The notes beneath the pieces are model-generated. The model did no database searches and was not told the origin of the DNA. It saw nothing but the letters and a program-made list of their open reading frames with translations. This document shows, piece after piece, positions 1-12,430 of a stretch of 64,000 nt of DNA. The DNA lies in the NCBI GenBank assembly GCA_003255065.1, contig QAOA01002524.1:225425-289424 (forward strand), written 5' to 3'. The number at the start of each line of letters is the position of its first letter. The stretch's first letter is position 1. The position numbers and the translations under genes are program-made. This stretch comes from Cercis canadensis. Its lineage: Eukaryota > Streptophyta > Magnoliopsida > Fabales > Fabaceae.

Positions 1-310
1 AAGCAATTTTTCTTTTGCTTTAACTAATTTGTTCTATAATTGATTTACCATTTCTGAGTGCATAGATTTGAAACGGGTGGGACTAGGCCTTTTGATTTGT
101 TAATGGTTGATTGGTAGGATCCTTCTCTTATTTCTAAACTCCCTTGATGCTGTCTTGAAGCTTGCATGGATTATTGGTTGCTCTATTGCTGTCTCATAGA
201 CCTATATCAAACCAAAATTAAAGAAGTATCAAATTGGTAGATTTAAAGAAGCTACAGAAAGTTAGCACATCACTACTAGTGATTGTGGGCTTCAATGCCC
301 GTAAGTTTTA
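1..310. other. Flank of the Harbinger element, no gene seen
   Basis: AT-rich sequence with no coding frame or repeat that I recognise. It ends with the TTA (308-310) that is one copy of the target duplication of the adjacent transposon. Confidence 0.5.
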
Positions 311-360
311 GGGTCTGTTTGGGAGTTTTTTTGGAGGGGAGAGGAGAGGAAAGGGAGAGG
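311..360 (+). repeat. Left terminal inverted repeat of Harbinger
   Basis: GGGTCTGTTTGGGAG followed by a T run and a GA-rich tract. It pairs imperfectly with 7494-7543 on the other strand. Confidence 0.88.
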
Positions 361-1972
361 TTTTCCTCTCCTTTGTTTGGATGATTAAAATTAGCAAAAG
401 GAAAGAAAAAGAAAGGAAAGGAAAAGTCTTATTGTAAAGTATTTTTACTAATTTATCCTTTATTATTAAAATAGATATATTTAATATAAAATTAAATAAT
501 ATAATACACTTATTTCTTTTTTTTTTCTCTAAACTAATTAATTAATAAAACTAGAAAATAAATTAAATATTTTTCTAAAAAATTAAATTAATCAACAAAT
601 TAGTGATAAATCATCCTAACATATAAAGCAATGATTAAGTATAACAGTAAAAGTTCAAATTGAGGCAATTTAATCACAAGAAAAATATATATAAAAAAAC
701 TAACAACTCTCAAGTCACATGAAATATCTAACAACTCTCAAGTCTTTAAATGTGACCATTTCATACCATAATAAGCCCTAATTAAATATAAACTATTCAA
801 AAAAAAAAAAAAAAACCAGTCCACTTAAAATCATAAGGTGATTTACAAGTATTATAGAATAGTAACATAACTCTTTTAAATAATTAAACCAGAGCATAAA
901 TCATTCAGAAACATGTGTGAAGCTATAAATAATTAAATACAAGGTTTGTACATTCAAAGTCAATAATTTTTCCAATCTCCCATGATGCAAAGTACAACAT
1001 AAGTTTATAGGTATCAAGCCCTACTCCCACCAATGCCCTTCTCCATCATATGTTCTGCCATGAAATTACAAGCTCCATTAGATGGCACAACTCTGCTTTG
1101 TCAAGGACTGAGATCTGTATAATGCAGTTTTTTGTAGGCTGTTGTGCCTTGTGAAAATGAATTCTCCACTTCATTAGAAAGATACATAATCAAATATTGC
1201 ACATCCAGAATCTAACACAAAGCTTGTTGATGCCAAATTTAGTAAAACATATCAACATATATGTTTTTCTGCAGTAAATACCATAAATGCAACAAATCTT
1301 CCTTCAGTAAAAGCAAGAATATTACAGTAAAAAGTTCATCTTTATGAGGAATATAAAAGTTGTATCAAAGAAAATAAGGTCTTGCACACCAGAAAAAAGA
1401 ACTCCCATAACAAGATACAAACATTAAAAAAGCCAAATTTATAGGTAATGTATCTCTATGACAAGTCTCATAGATATTGAAGTTCATATGCCTTGGCCAT
1501 AGAGAGATGACCCCTAAAAATTTACTTTATTTGAGTACTGAAGCACCACAGAAGAAACCAAGAAGTATGCTTTTGATCTCAACAGCTCCATGGAGAATCA
1601 GTCTGAACTTCTATCCACATGGACAGAAGAAAACCTGTGATATTCGGAGCACAACATTATTACACAGGAGGTTACATATAGCAGGAAGTGATTATAGCAA
1701 AGTGTGAAGACTGGCGTCAGCATTGGACATAAGTTTTCTAAGCCTTGACCTTGAATCAGTTTCACTTTCTGTTGCAAAACAATCGAGAACTTGAATCAGG
1801 GAGCTTATACATGTACAGAAAGCTTCACACCAAAGCTATACTTACACAGCTCATTGCAGTCACAACAATACTAATATTATTTGAACTAATATCAAAGATG
1901 CATATATTTATTATGACAAGACCCATGCTAACATACTTAATAAATTCCACATGCTAGCATACTTAAGAATTA

Positions 1973-2996
1973 TTACCTTCCTGTATTAGGGGGACCAAAT
2001 ACCATTTGAAGTAATATTTTTTTGTGCCTGTCCTGTGGACATCCTAATACTGCCCTTACTTTCTCAGGGTGATCAATAAGATACAAGTATGTTGTGTCCA
2101 TTTGGTGTTCCTCAATTTTCAAATCCTCCAAAAGTTTCCAAACTTGATCTTCAGTAATACTTGGGACTGGCTGCTTGACTCTCTGATAAACTTCATTTCC
2201 CTCTTTAAGAGCTTGAGCAACCTCATGAAGGGCCTCTCTAATTCCATCCAATTCTTTATCATCCTTGGCCTTCTTTTTTTTAGGTTTTAGACTACTTGCA
2301 CCTTGTGAAGTGCCTTGAGAGCGAGCTTCAGGAAATGTCACAGCATTTTCATCATCTAAATCATGAAAGCTGTCCAAATTCACCTCATTATGAGAGGCCA
2401 CTTGATCACTATCAAGTGTATCTACAGATTGAGTTTCCTCAATAAAAGATCTTTTACGCTTAAGTTCCCTTGCTGTTTCAGAATTGTCTCCAGTAGCTCT
2501 ATCTTTTCCATAAAGAATCACCATCTTGTCATAATGAGCAATAGGCTTGTTCATCCACTCAGCAGCTTCAGGTTTTTCCTACAAAATATGTAACATTAGG
2601 TTAGGAGAAAATAATACTTTTAAGGCAAATGAACATAAAAAATGCTTAAAAACAAACCGCAAGTAAGTTTTTCCAAACTTCAGGGGTAGCCAACCAACGT
2701 TTTGTAGTTGAATCCCAACCAAATCCACTTGAACCATTCTTGAATATGTCATAACATCTTGAAAATATCTTCTTCAAGTTCTTCCAACGATCCTTCACCT
2801 TTTCCTTCACAAACTCTCTCTGAAATTTTTCTTCTAACTCTTTTACTATGTTTTCATATGCAGTAGTTGTGAAGTTATTGCCAGATCTATTTCCCAAATT
2901 ATGTTGATGCAAATATGCCTCAACAAGAGCTTCATCCATGTCATTTGTCCATGCCTCCTTACTACTGTTTCCTTTTGTAACTTGTTTCTTAGGCAT
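1973..2996 (-). CDS. Harbinger Myb/SANT-like DNA-binding accessory protein
   Basis: Two exons are read: 2996-2658 and 2578-1973. The 79-bp intron has a GT donor and an AG acceptor and keeps the frame, giving about 314 residues from an ATG at 2996 to a TAA. Exon 1 carries a Myb/SANT-like domain (Myb_DNA-bind_3 type) with the tryptophans expected of it: W in EAWTNDMDEAL, the KVKDRWKNLKK helix, and GFGWD. Exon 2 opens with the EAAEW and HYD..V.IYGKDRATG block that follows this domain in the family, then a basic KPKKKK stretch that could be a nuclear signal. In related elements this protein binds the transposon ends and helps bring the transposase into the nucleus. No break is visible, unlike its neighbour. 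The exact splice sites are inferred from consensus and frame. Confidence 0.85.
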
Positions 2997-3317
2997 ACTT
3001 CCTAAAAACAGCCAAAACGGAAATACGATTGCATCCATCAATAGAACAAAAAAGTTATAAGCTACAATCAACATAAATGAGACTCTTTTCTAAATCTGGT
3101 AACAGAAAATGAAGGAAAAATGCAACCATAAAAGCAATCTGGTAATAAAAAACAGAAAAAACAGCCAACAAAATATTGTTCAAAAACTACATTAAATAGT
3201 AATAAATCTTTCACAATACAATCTGATTGAGTCATAAAAGCAAATAACTAAACTATAAACTATGAGATACAAATGGACCAAACTTATCTAATAATTTTCA
3301 AATAGCTAAACTATAAA

Positions 3318-4695
3318 CTAGGAGATACAAGCTGTGTAATCTCTCCACATAGTAGCAGCTATAGAATCTCTTAATTGCTCTCCAAGAGCAGCATGTTCAC
3401 CCTCATCTCTATGGTCATGAATATGTTGTTGAGGCTCATTTTGGCTAGCAATTTCTTCATCTACATCATCAATCAGCTCTTGATTTGGATCTACCCCCAT
3501 CAAATAATTATGCAAAATGCAACACACTAAAATAATTCTATTTTGGGTCTTGACTCCATAAGTTGGTTCAGTTCCACTACCAATGATAGGAAATCTTTTC
3601 TTCAAAACCCCAAAAGCCCTTTCAATAGCAATGCGCAAGGATGAATGTCGAAGATTGAATAATTCTCGTGCTGTTTGAGGCGGATTTCTTGAGTACTCTT
3701 TCAAGTGATAGCGTACACCTCTATAAGGTGTAATAAGCCCTTTTCTCAACATGAAACCAGCATCAACAAGGTAATATTTACCTATCAACAATAACCATCA
3801 TTACTAAAAAAGTAGCTTAGGGAAAAAAGTAGAAGCTACAAAAACACATCAATCATGTTAATTACCTCTGGGTATTCTAAGATAATCTTCTCTACTTAGT
3901 GCATTTTTTAATATTCTTGAGTCTGATGCAGTGCCTTCCCATCCAGGTGACACATAACTAAATTTAAGGTCAAACAAGCATGCAGCTAACACATTTTGGG
4001 TTGGATAATCTTTCCTAACCCGATATTTTGGAGCATCCTCCAAAGACACTTTTGCACGAATATGTGTACCATCTATTGCCCCAATACAATCCTAGCATTA
4101 AATTCAAAATTTTACATTAATATTTTTTAATCAAACAAATTTAAAATTCTCAATCTGAAAATATATTTACCTTAAAATAAGGGTAGAATCTACTTCCTCC
4201 AAGTATCTCTGCTGGAATTTGAGAGCCATCTGGTTGTTTAAGATATTTATCTTCTAACTGAACTAATGATTTAAGCACACGATGAAAATGCCGACTAGTT
4301 GTCTTACCAAAACATCGAAACCAGAATTGGATCTCACGATTTATGACATTATGTGTCAAAATGTAAAGTGTTTTGGCAACTTGTTCTTCTACAGTTGCCC
4401 GTTGTGTTGGTAGGAGACCACCCTCTCTTACTAACTTAGAACACAAATCTAAAAAAGCTTTAGGTCCCATTCTTATTATATTGCGACTTCTTTCATTAGT
4501 AGATATTTTTGTCATTAGTTTTGCTCGTGCCTTTTCTCTCTCTAAACTCAAACTACGGTCAATCTGCCCAATCCTAGAGCACTTTCAAATTAAATACCAA
4601 TAAACTATAAGGCATACAACTTGAACAATAGCCCTTTGACGCCTTTCTCTCCATCTAAACAGTGCAAGAATTCTCTCATCTCCTTGATTATGCAT
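3318..4695 (-). pseudogene. Harbinger DDE transposase (ALP1/HARBI1-like), one in-frame TGA
   Basis: Exons read as 4695-4171, 4091-3866 and 3781-3318, with consensus GT-AG junctions that keep the frame. The total is about 405 codons, normal for this nuclease. The catalytic triad is visible: D in IGAIDGTH at the start of exon 2, D in TASDSRIL, and E in AIERAFGVLKKRF. The N-terminal helical region reads well from the ATG at 4695 (an in-frame ATG also lies at 4740). Codon 37 is TGA (plus-strand 4585-4587), just before the conserved RIGQIDRSLSLE block. The next ATG, at 4515, would drop that block. A C-to-T change in a CGA codon would explain the stop. I call it a probably inactive copy, but a hidden small intron over the TGA cannot be excluded. 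Confidence 0.85.
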
Positions 4696-4740
4696 CTCCT
4701 TAATTAGTAGGAGACCTATTGTTAATCCCTGTATACTCAT

Positions 4741-7493
4741 CTACATTTTCTCACAGGCAGGAAGATGCATATAGATTCTACTTCAAATACTTCAGAAATT
4801 AGTCCTATATATCATCCAATTTAGAGAGTTTAACATTAATGATAACAACCAATAAATAAAAATTGAAAAAAAAATAGTTTCTTCAGCAAACACATTTCAA
4901 TACTTAACATGCACATTTAGTTCCCTGAATAGAAGATTCCAAGGGAACAAGTTCACAAAAGCTAAAAAGCTTAAAAGCTTGTTAGGGGATTAAAACAAGA
5001 AAAGTATAACATGGCCAGTAGATTATATAAATTCCCCAAGTAATTCTGAAGAGAAAAAAATTCTTGCAAGTAGTTGAAAATGACTCATTATCTCTGCATT
5101 AACTCATCTATTAACATAATACCTTATTCTATAAAAGCTCCATATTTTTTTTCTCTTTAAATACTTTTCAGTTTTCAGTATATTGGGAGACAGCAATACA
5201 CCAATAAGGATCAGTTTATGCATTTGTAGGAAACAAATTGAATAACAAGTCATATATGAACTTGGGTTTTAGCCCACTTGCTCTATAAAGTTAGTGATAA
5301 ACCTCTTAAAACTGACAAAAATGTTGCCTAACTTGAGTGCTAGATTTCTTTTTGTGCATGCTTGTGTCAAAGATTTTCATCACTTTTCACTCTCATTCCT
5401 AACTCCACTAATGGGACAATCTACATCAAAATGTAATGTCCAGTAGTTTCTTAGCTAAAGATAATGATAAAATGACATCTATAGAATATCTTTGAATTCT
5501 ATTTGATTAAGTCATCTACCATATCTGCCTTGCTTAGCTAAAGATATCTTAAAAAAAAATATGCCCTGCTTAACTTAATTGATGTGGCACTTGCAGGAAT
5601 AAAATGAAAATATTAGGAAGTCTTATACTTTGAGATAAAAATGTGATATTGACATTGTTGTTAACTCCAAGTAACTGCAGAATACCAGAACAGTAGTAGA
5701 TTTCCAGTACCAGGATTTCACTTATATGAAAGAAAAAACAACATATTTGACATTTCCTTGGATATAATGCCATGCATGTACAAATCCAGATGTTAAGTCA
5801 TGCTCCTGAATTCAATTTTGCTTTTTCTATTATTCAGGTACTACAGAATGAGTCAAGTGTCTAGGGGAAAATAATATAAAAGAAATGCTTAAAAAGACAA
5901 ATGTAAAATGATTATTGATGAGTAAGTTGTGAACTTAGCAACAGAGTTAAAGAAACATACCACAGGTTTAAGTAGCTCTTCTATGATTTCCTATGCTTGC
6001 CTCAGCCTTATCTCAACTATGTTGGCAGGTAGTTCAGCCTCAATCAAAATGTGCAGTGGATCATTTAAGTGTTCATAGCTTGGCCTTCCCCTTAACAACT
6101 CTTCCTTCATATTCAAAAGGGATAGCAGAGTTAACAGAACTAACAAAAATCGCATGAAATTTTTTGCAAAAGTAGCTGTAAATGATATAACAAGGACAAG
6201 CTCAAAATGTTTGCTCAATGAACTAAATTCCCTTATTAAAGTATTAGCTTTTGGTGTATCTTGAATTAGGCTTTTGCTTATTTTCCTTTTTCTCTGATTT
6301 CACATTCCTCAACATGCAAGACAAAACATTTAACATATTCATTTCTAGCCTTATGCTAAACATTATAGACCAGTGCAATTTCCATTCCCGCACATTACTT
6401 GTTGCAACCAATTCAGAAAACGGCAGAGATATCAAATAGGCAAAAGGCAAGAAAACACGTTTCCTTATTCAATATGCATATCAATGAATTGAGCAAAGAT
6501 ATGGCCACCTTCGGAAGAAGACACATAATAGCAAGCAATCCACAAATACAGCAATATTTTTCATGTTAACTAAACCCAAAAGTTTACCTTCCAAGCAAGC
6601 GAGAATCCAAGAAGGGTGGCAACAAAGCTGCTACCTACCCACAATAGTTTCCATATCAGTGTAGAACACTAACTATATGTACAGATCATGCATTCCCCAT
6701 AAATAATAATCAATAATTTTCAAGGGTTAAAACTTACTAAACAAACTACTAAGATAGAGTTTTCCCAATCTCCAGAACAATGAATATGACAAAGGAAAAT
6801 ATATTAAACCAGATACCTATATCCTAGCTCAATGATGCAATCAAACAAAGGAACATGAGAGGCACAAAAATTAGCAATCAAACAGAGGAACATGATGCCG
6901 ACACTGCTTCCTTCTTCCTTGTTTCAAAAAATGTATATGGGGGGAAGGGTTCAAGGGTAGAAGAAAGATTACCTAACTCAATATCAGAACTAAAACATAA
7001 ACCAGATACTCATATCCTAGCTCAATGATGCAATCAAACAGAGAAACATCAGAGGCAAAAAAATTAGCAATCAAACAGAGGAACATGATGCCGACACTAC
7101 TTCCTTCTTCCTTGTTTCAGAAAATATATATGGGGAGAAGGGTTTAAGGGTAGAAGAAAGATTACCTGGAAGTGGACTGCGGAGCAATGGGTGACGGTGA
7201 TGGCAATCAGTGACGGCGATCGACGGCGTCGAGGTTGGGTTCTGAAATGAAGGGAGGCGGAGGTGAGAGATGCGTAGAGAAGAAAAGATAGTATCGGGTT
7301 TGTGTGGGATAAAGGTGAGGAATTTTCAAAAATGTAAAGGGGTATAATAGTCATTAGTATAGGTTTCCTCTCCAAACCTTCCGATTTGGAGGAACACGGG
7401 AGTTAGTCAAAAAAGGATTCCGGGGGTTACAATTTTTCCCCTTGTTTCCTTTCCTTTTTCAAGTTAGATCTCCCAAACAAATGAGATAAGAGC
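4741..7493 (-). other. Harbinger 5' region: leader exon, intron and a tandem duplication
   Basis: No long coding frame is convincing here. On the minus strand a leader exon probably lies between about 7375 and 7166, ending CCAG before a GTAATC donor at 7165. The stretch between there and the transposase start would then be an intron. It includes an imperfect tandem duplication with copies near 6806-6975 and 6998-7169. Confidence 0.45.
6806..7169. repeat. Imperfect tandem duplication inside Harbinger
   Basis: Two copies start AAACCAGATAC at 6806 and 6998 (period about 191 bp). Both contain ATCCTAGCTCAATGATGC, TTAGCAATCAAACAGAGG and CTTCCTTCTTCCTTGTTTC, and both end at a GATTACCT motif, which on the minus strand is a splice-donor-like AGGTAATC. 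The copies differ by scattered substitutions, so the duplication is not new. Confidence 0.8.
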
Positions 7494-7543
7494 TTTATTC
7501 CTCTCCTCTCCTCTCCTTTCTAAAAAAACTCCCAAACACACCC
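7494..7543 (-). repeat. Right terminal inverted repeat of Harbinger
   Basis: Reads CTCTCCTCTCC, a short A run and CTCCCAAACACACCC, the inverted partner of the left end. It is followed directly by TTA at 7544-7546. Confidence 0.88.
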
Positions 7544-7635
7544 TTAAACTTGAAAAATCCTCTAGAAACTTAGTGCCTCAGCGCCAGCAACCTAGAGCCC
7601 TAGTGCTTTATTTCCCTTGTGCAGCAATATCAAGT

Positions 7636-7989
7636 TCATAGACTTAACGCCTCACCCCTAGTCCTTTGGTGCTGCAGCACCCAATAGTCATGCCTCTCGT
7701 ATTGATTATAAGCACTAATCATACTATTCCAAGTGAAAACATTTATTTGAGGCATTTTGTCAAACATATCTCTTGCAATCTTCAAGTTACCACTCTTACG
7801 ACACATTTGATCGTGGACCCATCGCCCAATATCTATGTCTCTGCTATGGGCACAAGCAATTAAAGCATTCATCATAGTAATTTCATTTGGCTCTACTCTC
7901 CAATGCTCTATGTCCTTGGACACCTTTAAAGCTGCTAAAAGCTGATCAAATTCATTATTATGGAATAATATCAAACCCTTCCAACCCAA
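7636..7989 (-). pseudogene. Fragment of a PPR protein gene
   Basis: The minus-strand translation contains pentatricopeptide-repeat segments of the plant PLS type: VEPNEITMMNALIACAHSRD then IGRWVHDQM, and later NLKIARDMFDKMP then NVFTWNSMISAYNQ. These match an organellar RNA-binding PPR protein, but only two to three repeats are present. There is no transit peptide and no C-terminal E or DYW domain. The segment lies between the Harbinger right end and the decayed MULE. It is a gene remnant, possibly captured or left by insertion and deletion, and is unlikely to make a working protein. Confidence 0.7.
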
Positions 7990-8240
7990 ATGCTACTTGA
8001 ATTTATACCCAATCACTAAAACAGTTGTTAGCACATAAAAAAAAAAGAAAGATTGAAACAATAGATAAAATGAGCTTAATGAAAACATTTTATTTCATTG
8101 ACTACTACAAAAGTTATAATAATGCAGTTGACCTCTAAAAATCAAAATCTTCATTCAGTAATACAATAAAAAATTGTTTCAATAATACAAAACCTCCAAA
8201 AATTATCAAAAACTAAAAACTCCAAAATGTAAAAAAAAAT
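7990..8240. other. AT-rich gap, nothing recognised
   Basis: A low-complexity AT-rich stretch between the PPR fragment and the C-terminal end of the MULE2 transposase. No terminal repeat matching the right end of MULE2 is visible here, so the left end of that element seems lost. Confidence 0.4.
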
Positions 8241-11200
8241 TCAGTAAATGCCAAGATTTGCATCAAAATCAATCTTTGTAGGTACTATTTGCACCAGCTT
8301 GAGTCCTCCTTGTAATTGACCCAGTCCTATTTGCACTAAACTCATTTCTTGTATTAGTAGGCCCATATCAAAGTGTGATGTTGCTTTGTACAGACTCTTG
8401 GGACCCATGGACATACGGTCCAAATGCTATTTTTACCTTTTCACTTGCTGCTTGAAGTGTTTACCTTGTAATGGATTGTACATGGGTCTGCACATTCATA
8501 AACATTAAAGCAAAAAAATTATGAGGTTAGTGGCATAAAAAGAAACAAAGAGCTTGATAGGTAAGCCCTAGAAGACTTCACTTGTTGACTATTGTCCATT
8601 GTACCAGCAGAAGAACTTTCACCAAGTTGTCTCTCTGGTGTAACATTTGAATTTTCACTAGCTCCATCTATTTTTTCTTGTGTTTTAAATTGACTTGAAG
8701 TCTAATTATGTATGATGAAATATATGTCAGATGTAGAGAACTATAAGCATATTTGTTAAGGTATGAAATTAAAACAGATTTACTTTTGCTTTATTAGGTT
8801 TTTCAATAAGAGGCCCTTTATAATTCCTTTTATTATGTCCATTTCTATCACATGTGGAGCATGTATGCACCAATCTTCTCTTCATCTTATATGAATTTTG
8901 ATGTTGTTCTTGTTTTTGTGCTTGCTGTTTTTCTTCCTTCTCTATAGGATTATTCTTCCTTTGAGTTTTGAGCTTGCCAAATGATATTTTTAATGGTGGG
9001 GGCTAAACCAGATTAAGTCATGTAACTAACTATAAATTTCTCTCATTTACAACATTTATGAATGATGTATACGCAGCCCTAAATACATAAGTTCTCAAGT
9101 ATGGATGCACAAATGTATTAGCATGTTCATAGTGCCAAGAAATAGCACAAATTACATGCATACAGGGAATACCACATAAATTCTACACTCTACAGTTATA
9201 CGTCTATTCTTTAATATTCACCACATATTTAGTGTGTGAATCAATTGAGATCTCAAATTGAGCTTTAGCTGCGTCCCCTATCCAATGAGGTAACCATTGT
9301 CTACTGTCCTACATGAGTGTTGAAATTAATTGTTTAGCCTTAGAATAAATTTGATATTTGAATCTGCTCACATTCTTTTTGTTATCAGTCATTTTGTTTA
9401 TAATATAAAGCTTAATGTCTTCCAACATTAACACTATAGATTTACCCCTTGCTAGAAGAAGTCTGCTATTGAATTGCTTACACATATTGTTAGTCAAAAC
9501 TTGGTTCTTTGAATTAGTACTAAATCTAGCTTTAGTCCAAATTTTTTGATTAATCTTGTTTAGATAATTCCAAGCATATAAATTGAAATTCTTTAACTTC
9601 TGCATATTATTATTAAATATCTTCATGCTTGTAGATCTTGCACATACCCACAACATATCTTTGTATTGTTTCCTTTTGAAGATTTTGATAAAGTTGTTGT
9701 AGATATGTCTCACACAATACCTGTGTTTCACCTCAAGCAATATAGTCTCAAATGTAGAAACAAAGCCTTGCATATATGCATAAATTAGTAGATAACCCAT
9801 ATATCATTAAAATAAATAAAAAATTAAAAATAATACCCATGAGCATAATCAATGTCATATTTATTACCTTTAACCTGTCACTTATGAATGTCCATATATG
9901 ATCTATCCCAATATCCGAAAATAATAATATAAGAAACTAAGTCCATGTTTCCTTTGTCTCCCTGCCAACTACTACTATTACAATTGAAAAGAATTTGTTG
10001 TTACCATCTTATGCAACAACAACTAGTAGAACACCCCATAATACTCTTTTAGAAATGCCTTATCGACTCCAAGCATGGGCCTACAACAAGCTAAGAATTC
10101 TTGTTTACAAGCATCGAAACAAATATAAATTCTATCAAAGATAGACATCAAATGGGATTGCAACCTATTAACAAATAACAGAATAATATTATTCTTGTTA
10201 GAATTCTTTAACTCTTGACAATAATCCTACAGCTAACCATATTGCTCCTTTTCACTTCTTTCTATGATATGTTTTGCTCTCATCCATGCTTTATACGCCT
10301 TGGGTACATCCAAGTTCATGTCATACTTGTTCCTAATGTGATTAATAACATCACATCCTGTTGGACGTGAAACTGTTATGAGAAAATTAATCAATTTGTT
10401 AGCTAGCCACTTAGAACTAGCTTGTAGAATCTTCAATGACCGGGAACAGTTGTGATTTGGATTGAAAATCTTCACTTGAAAGGACTGAATATCTTTGGCC
10501 CATGAGCATAAGATCTCTCACGGACAAACATTTTTACATTTGATCCTACACCTAACTGCATCATTGTTCACAAATTTTATCTGCCTTCCTTTATGCACTG
10601 TGTAGTTTTTTACTGCTTGCTTAAAGCTTCTCATATTCTTGAATATCATCCCAACTTTAAATGTGACACTCCCATATGACACATTTTCATTAAACTCAAG
10701 TCATTTTATCTTCTTTTTCTGACTACTTTTTTCATTAGATTTTGCATAGCTCTTCAATTCTTTATTCTCATACTTATCTTCACCTTCAAATGGATTACCT
10801 TGTAGCTCATCTTTTGGTTCATCATTAACAACATCAGTCCCCAATTTGTTCTCTTCATTGCTTGGCTTCGACTCATGTACTTTTCAAATAAATCACCATC
10901 ACAGTCATTTGAGCTAGTTCCATTAATAACATATGTCTAATTATTATTGTCTTCATCATATTGTGAGTTTTCATCATAATTATATAACATATTTTTTTTC
11001 TCCTTAGTGTGCATTTGTTCTTCCTCAGTGTGCCTATTATCCTCAATTATAGGCACTAATTCTGCCTCAACAACATTATGCTCAACATAAACATTAATCA
11101 CTTTATGGCTAATGATATTTGCTACCATATCTATTGTATCTACATCCTTCCTTAAAACCCTTATACCAGTATCAAGGTCAAGCTCAGGAATTTGACACTA

Positions 11201-11380
11201 TAAGTTATTGTAACTCATATACCCTAATTCTTTAATGAAGTCTTACAATACAGGTAATGAAAACATGTCCAAATCAGAATGGTCTCATTGGTTTACACTC
11301 CCCCCAACATAAGCCACATGAGGACTCTTCTTAAAACAACCTCCATGATGAAGACACATACTAAATGGGACAAACACCAT
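8241..11380 (-). pseudogene. MULE2 MURA-type transposase, many breaks
   Basis: Pieces are ordered N to C on the minus strand. An N-terminal HHGGC and QIPELDLD region lies near 11380-11150. NVYVEHNV and AELVP lie at 10937-11128. The MuDR-type DNA-binding part is at 10233-10475 (FNPNHNCSRSLK, then SRPTGCDVINHIRN). The segment following the catalytic core is at 9309-9800 (VKHRYCVRHIYNNF, QKLKNFNLYAWNYLNKIN). SWIM-finger remains lie near 9140-9240, and a CCHC knuckle near 8830-8870 has lost its last cysteine (NYK where C is expected). Stops and frameshifts separate the pieces, so no functional protein is expected. Part of the N-terminal coding region appears twice because of the assembly duplication at 10776-12430. 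Confidence 0.8.
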
Positions 11381-12430
11381 TCTATTCTCAAATGAAAAAT
11401 ATAAAAAAAATTAATTACCAAATTAAGGACTAATAAGCATGATCAATTTTTTTTTACCAAGATTCTAAATCAAAAGTTGACACCCTATGTGTACCTACGA
11501 AACATGCATTTGATGATCTAACAAAATCAACAACTAAAATACATAGATATCTATTAAATTGTTCATGTCAATACTGCTGACATCACCCATTCATAAGTAA
11601 GANATCTTCACCTTCAAATGGATTACCTTGTAGCTCATCTTTTGGTTCATCATTAACAACATCAGTCCCCAATTTGTTCTCTTCATTGCTTGACTTCGAC
11701 TCATGTACTTTTCAAATAAATCTCCATCACAGTCATTTGAGCTAGTTCCATTAATAACATATGTCTAATTATTATTGTCTTCATCATATTGTGAGTTTTC
11801 ATCATAATTGTATAACATATTTTTTTTCTCCTTAGTGTGCATTTGTTCTTCCTCAGTGTGCCTATTATCCTCAATTATAGGCACTAATTCTGCCTCAACA
11901 ACATTATGCTCAACATAAACATTAATCACTTTATGGCTAATGATATTTGCTACCATATCTATTGTATCTACATCCTTCCTTAAAACCCTTATACCAGTAT
12001 CAAGGTCAAGCTCAGGAATTTGACACTATAAGTTATTGTAACTCATATACCCTAATTCTTTAATGAAGTCTTACAATACAGGTAATCAAAACATGTCCGA
12101 ATCACAATGGTCTCATTGGTTTACACTCCCCCCAACATAAGCCACATGAGGACTCTTCTTAAAACAACCTCCATGATGAAGACACATACTAAATGGGACA
12201 AACACCATTCTATTCTCAAATAAAAAATATAAAAAAAATTAATTACCAAATTAAGGACTAATAAGCATGATCAAATTTTTTTTACCAAGATTCTAAATCA
12301 AAAGTTGACACCCTATGTGTACCTACGAAACATTCATTTGATGATCTAACAAAATCAACAACTAAAATACATAGATATCTATTAAATTGTTCATGTCAAT
12401 ACTGCTGACATCACCCATTCATAAGTAAGA
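10776..12430. repeat. 827-bp direct duplication around a single N (likely assembly join)
   Basis: 10776-11602 and 11604-12430 are both 827 bp and differ at only about a dozen positions. The single N at 11603 lies exactly between them. Copy 1 is continuous with the sequence to its left and copy 2 with that to its right. This is the pattern of two overlapping contigs from different haplotypes placed end to end. Confidence 0.85.

Larger units (their letters stand above)
311..7543 (-). mobile_element. PIF/Harbinger DNA transposon with both ends
   Basis: The left end starts GGGTCTGTTTGGGAG. The right end is the inverted form of GGGTGTGTTTGGGAG, and both continue into a purine-rich GGAGAGGAGAGG tract. 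Each end is flanked by TTA (308-310 and 7544-7546), the 3-bp duplication typical of PIF/Harbinger and Tourist elements. Inside, on the minus strand, are the two genes expected of the superfamily: a DDE nuclease (ALP1/HARBI1 type) and a Myb/SANT-like protein. The 7233-bp length is usual for an autonomous plant element. The transposase has one nonsense codon, so this copy probably depends on another for the nuclease. Confidence 0.93.

Noticed and set aside
11765..11956. A second copy of a MURA N-terminal frame, suggesting two tandem MULEs
   Set aside because: It lies in the N-joined 827-bp duplicate, so it is most likely the same locus from the other haplotype.
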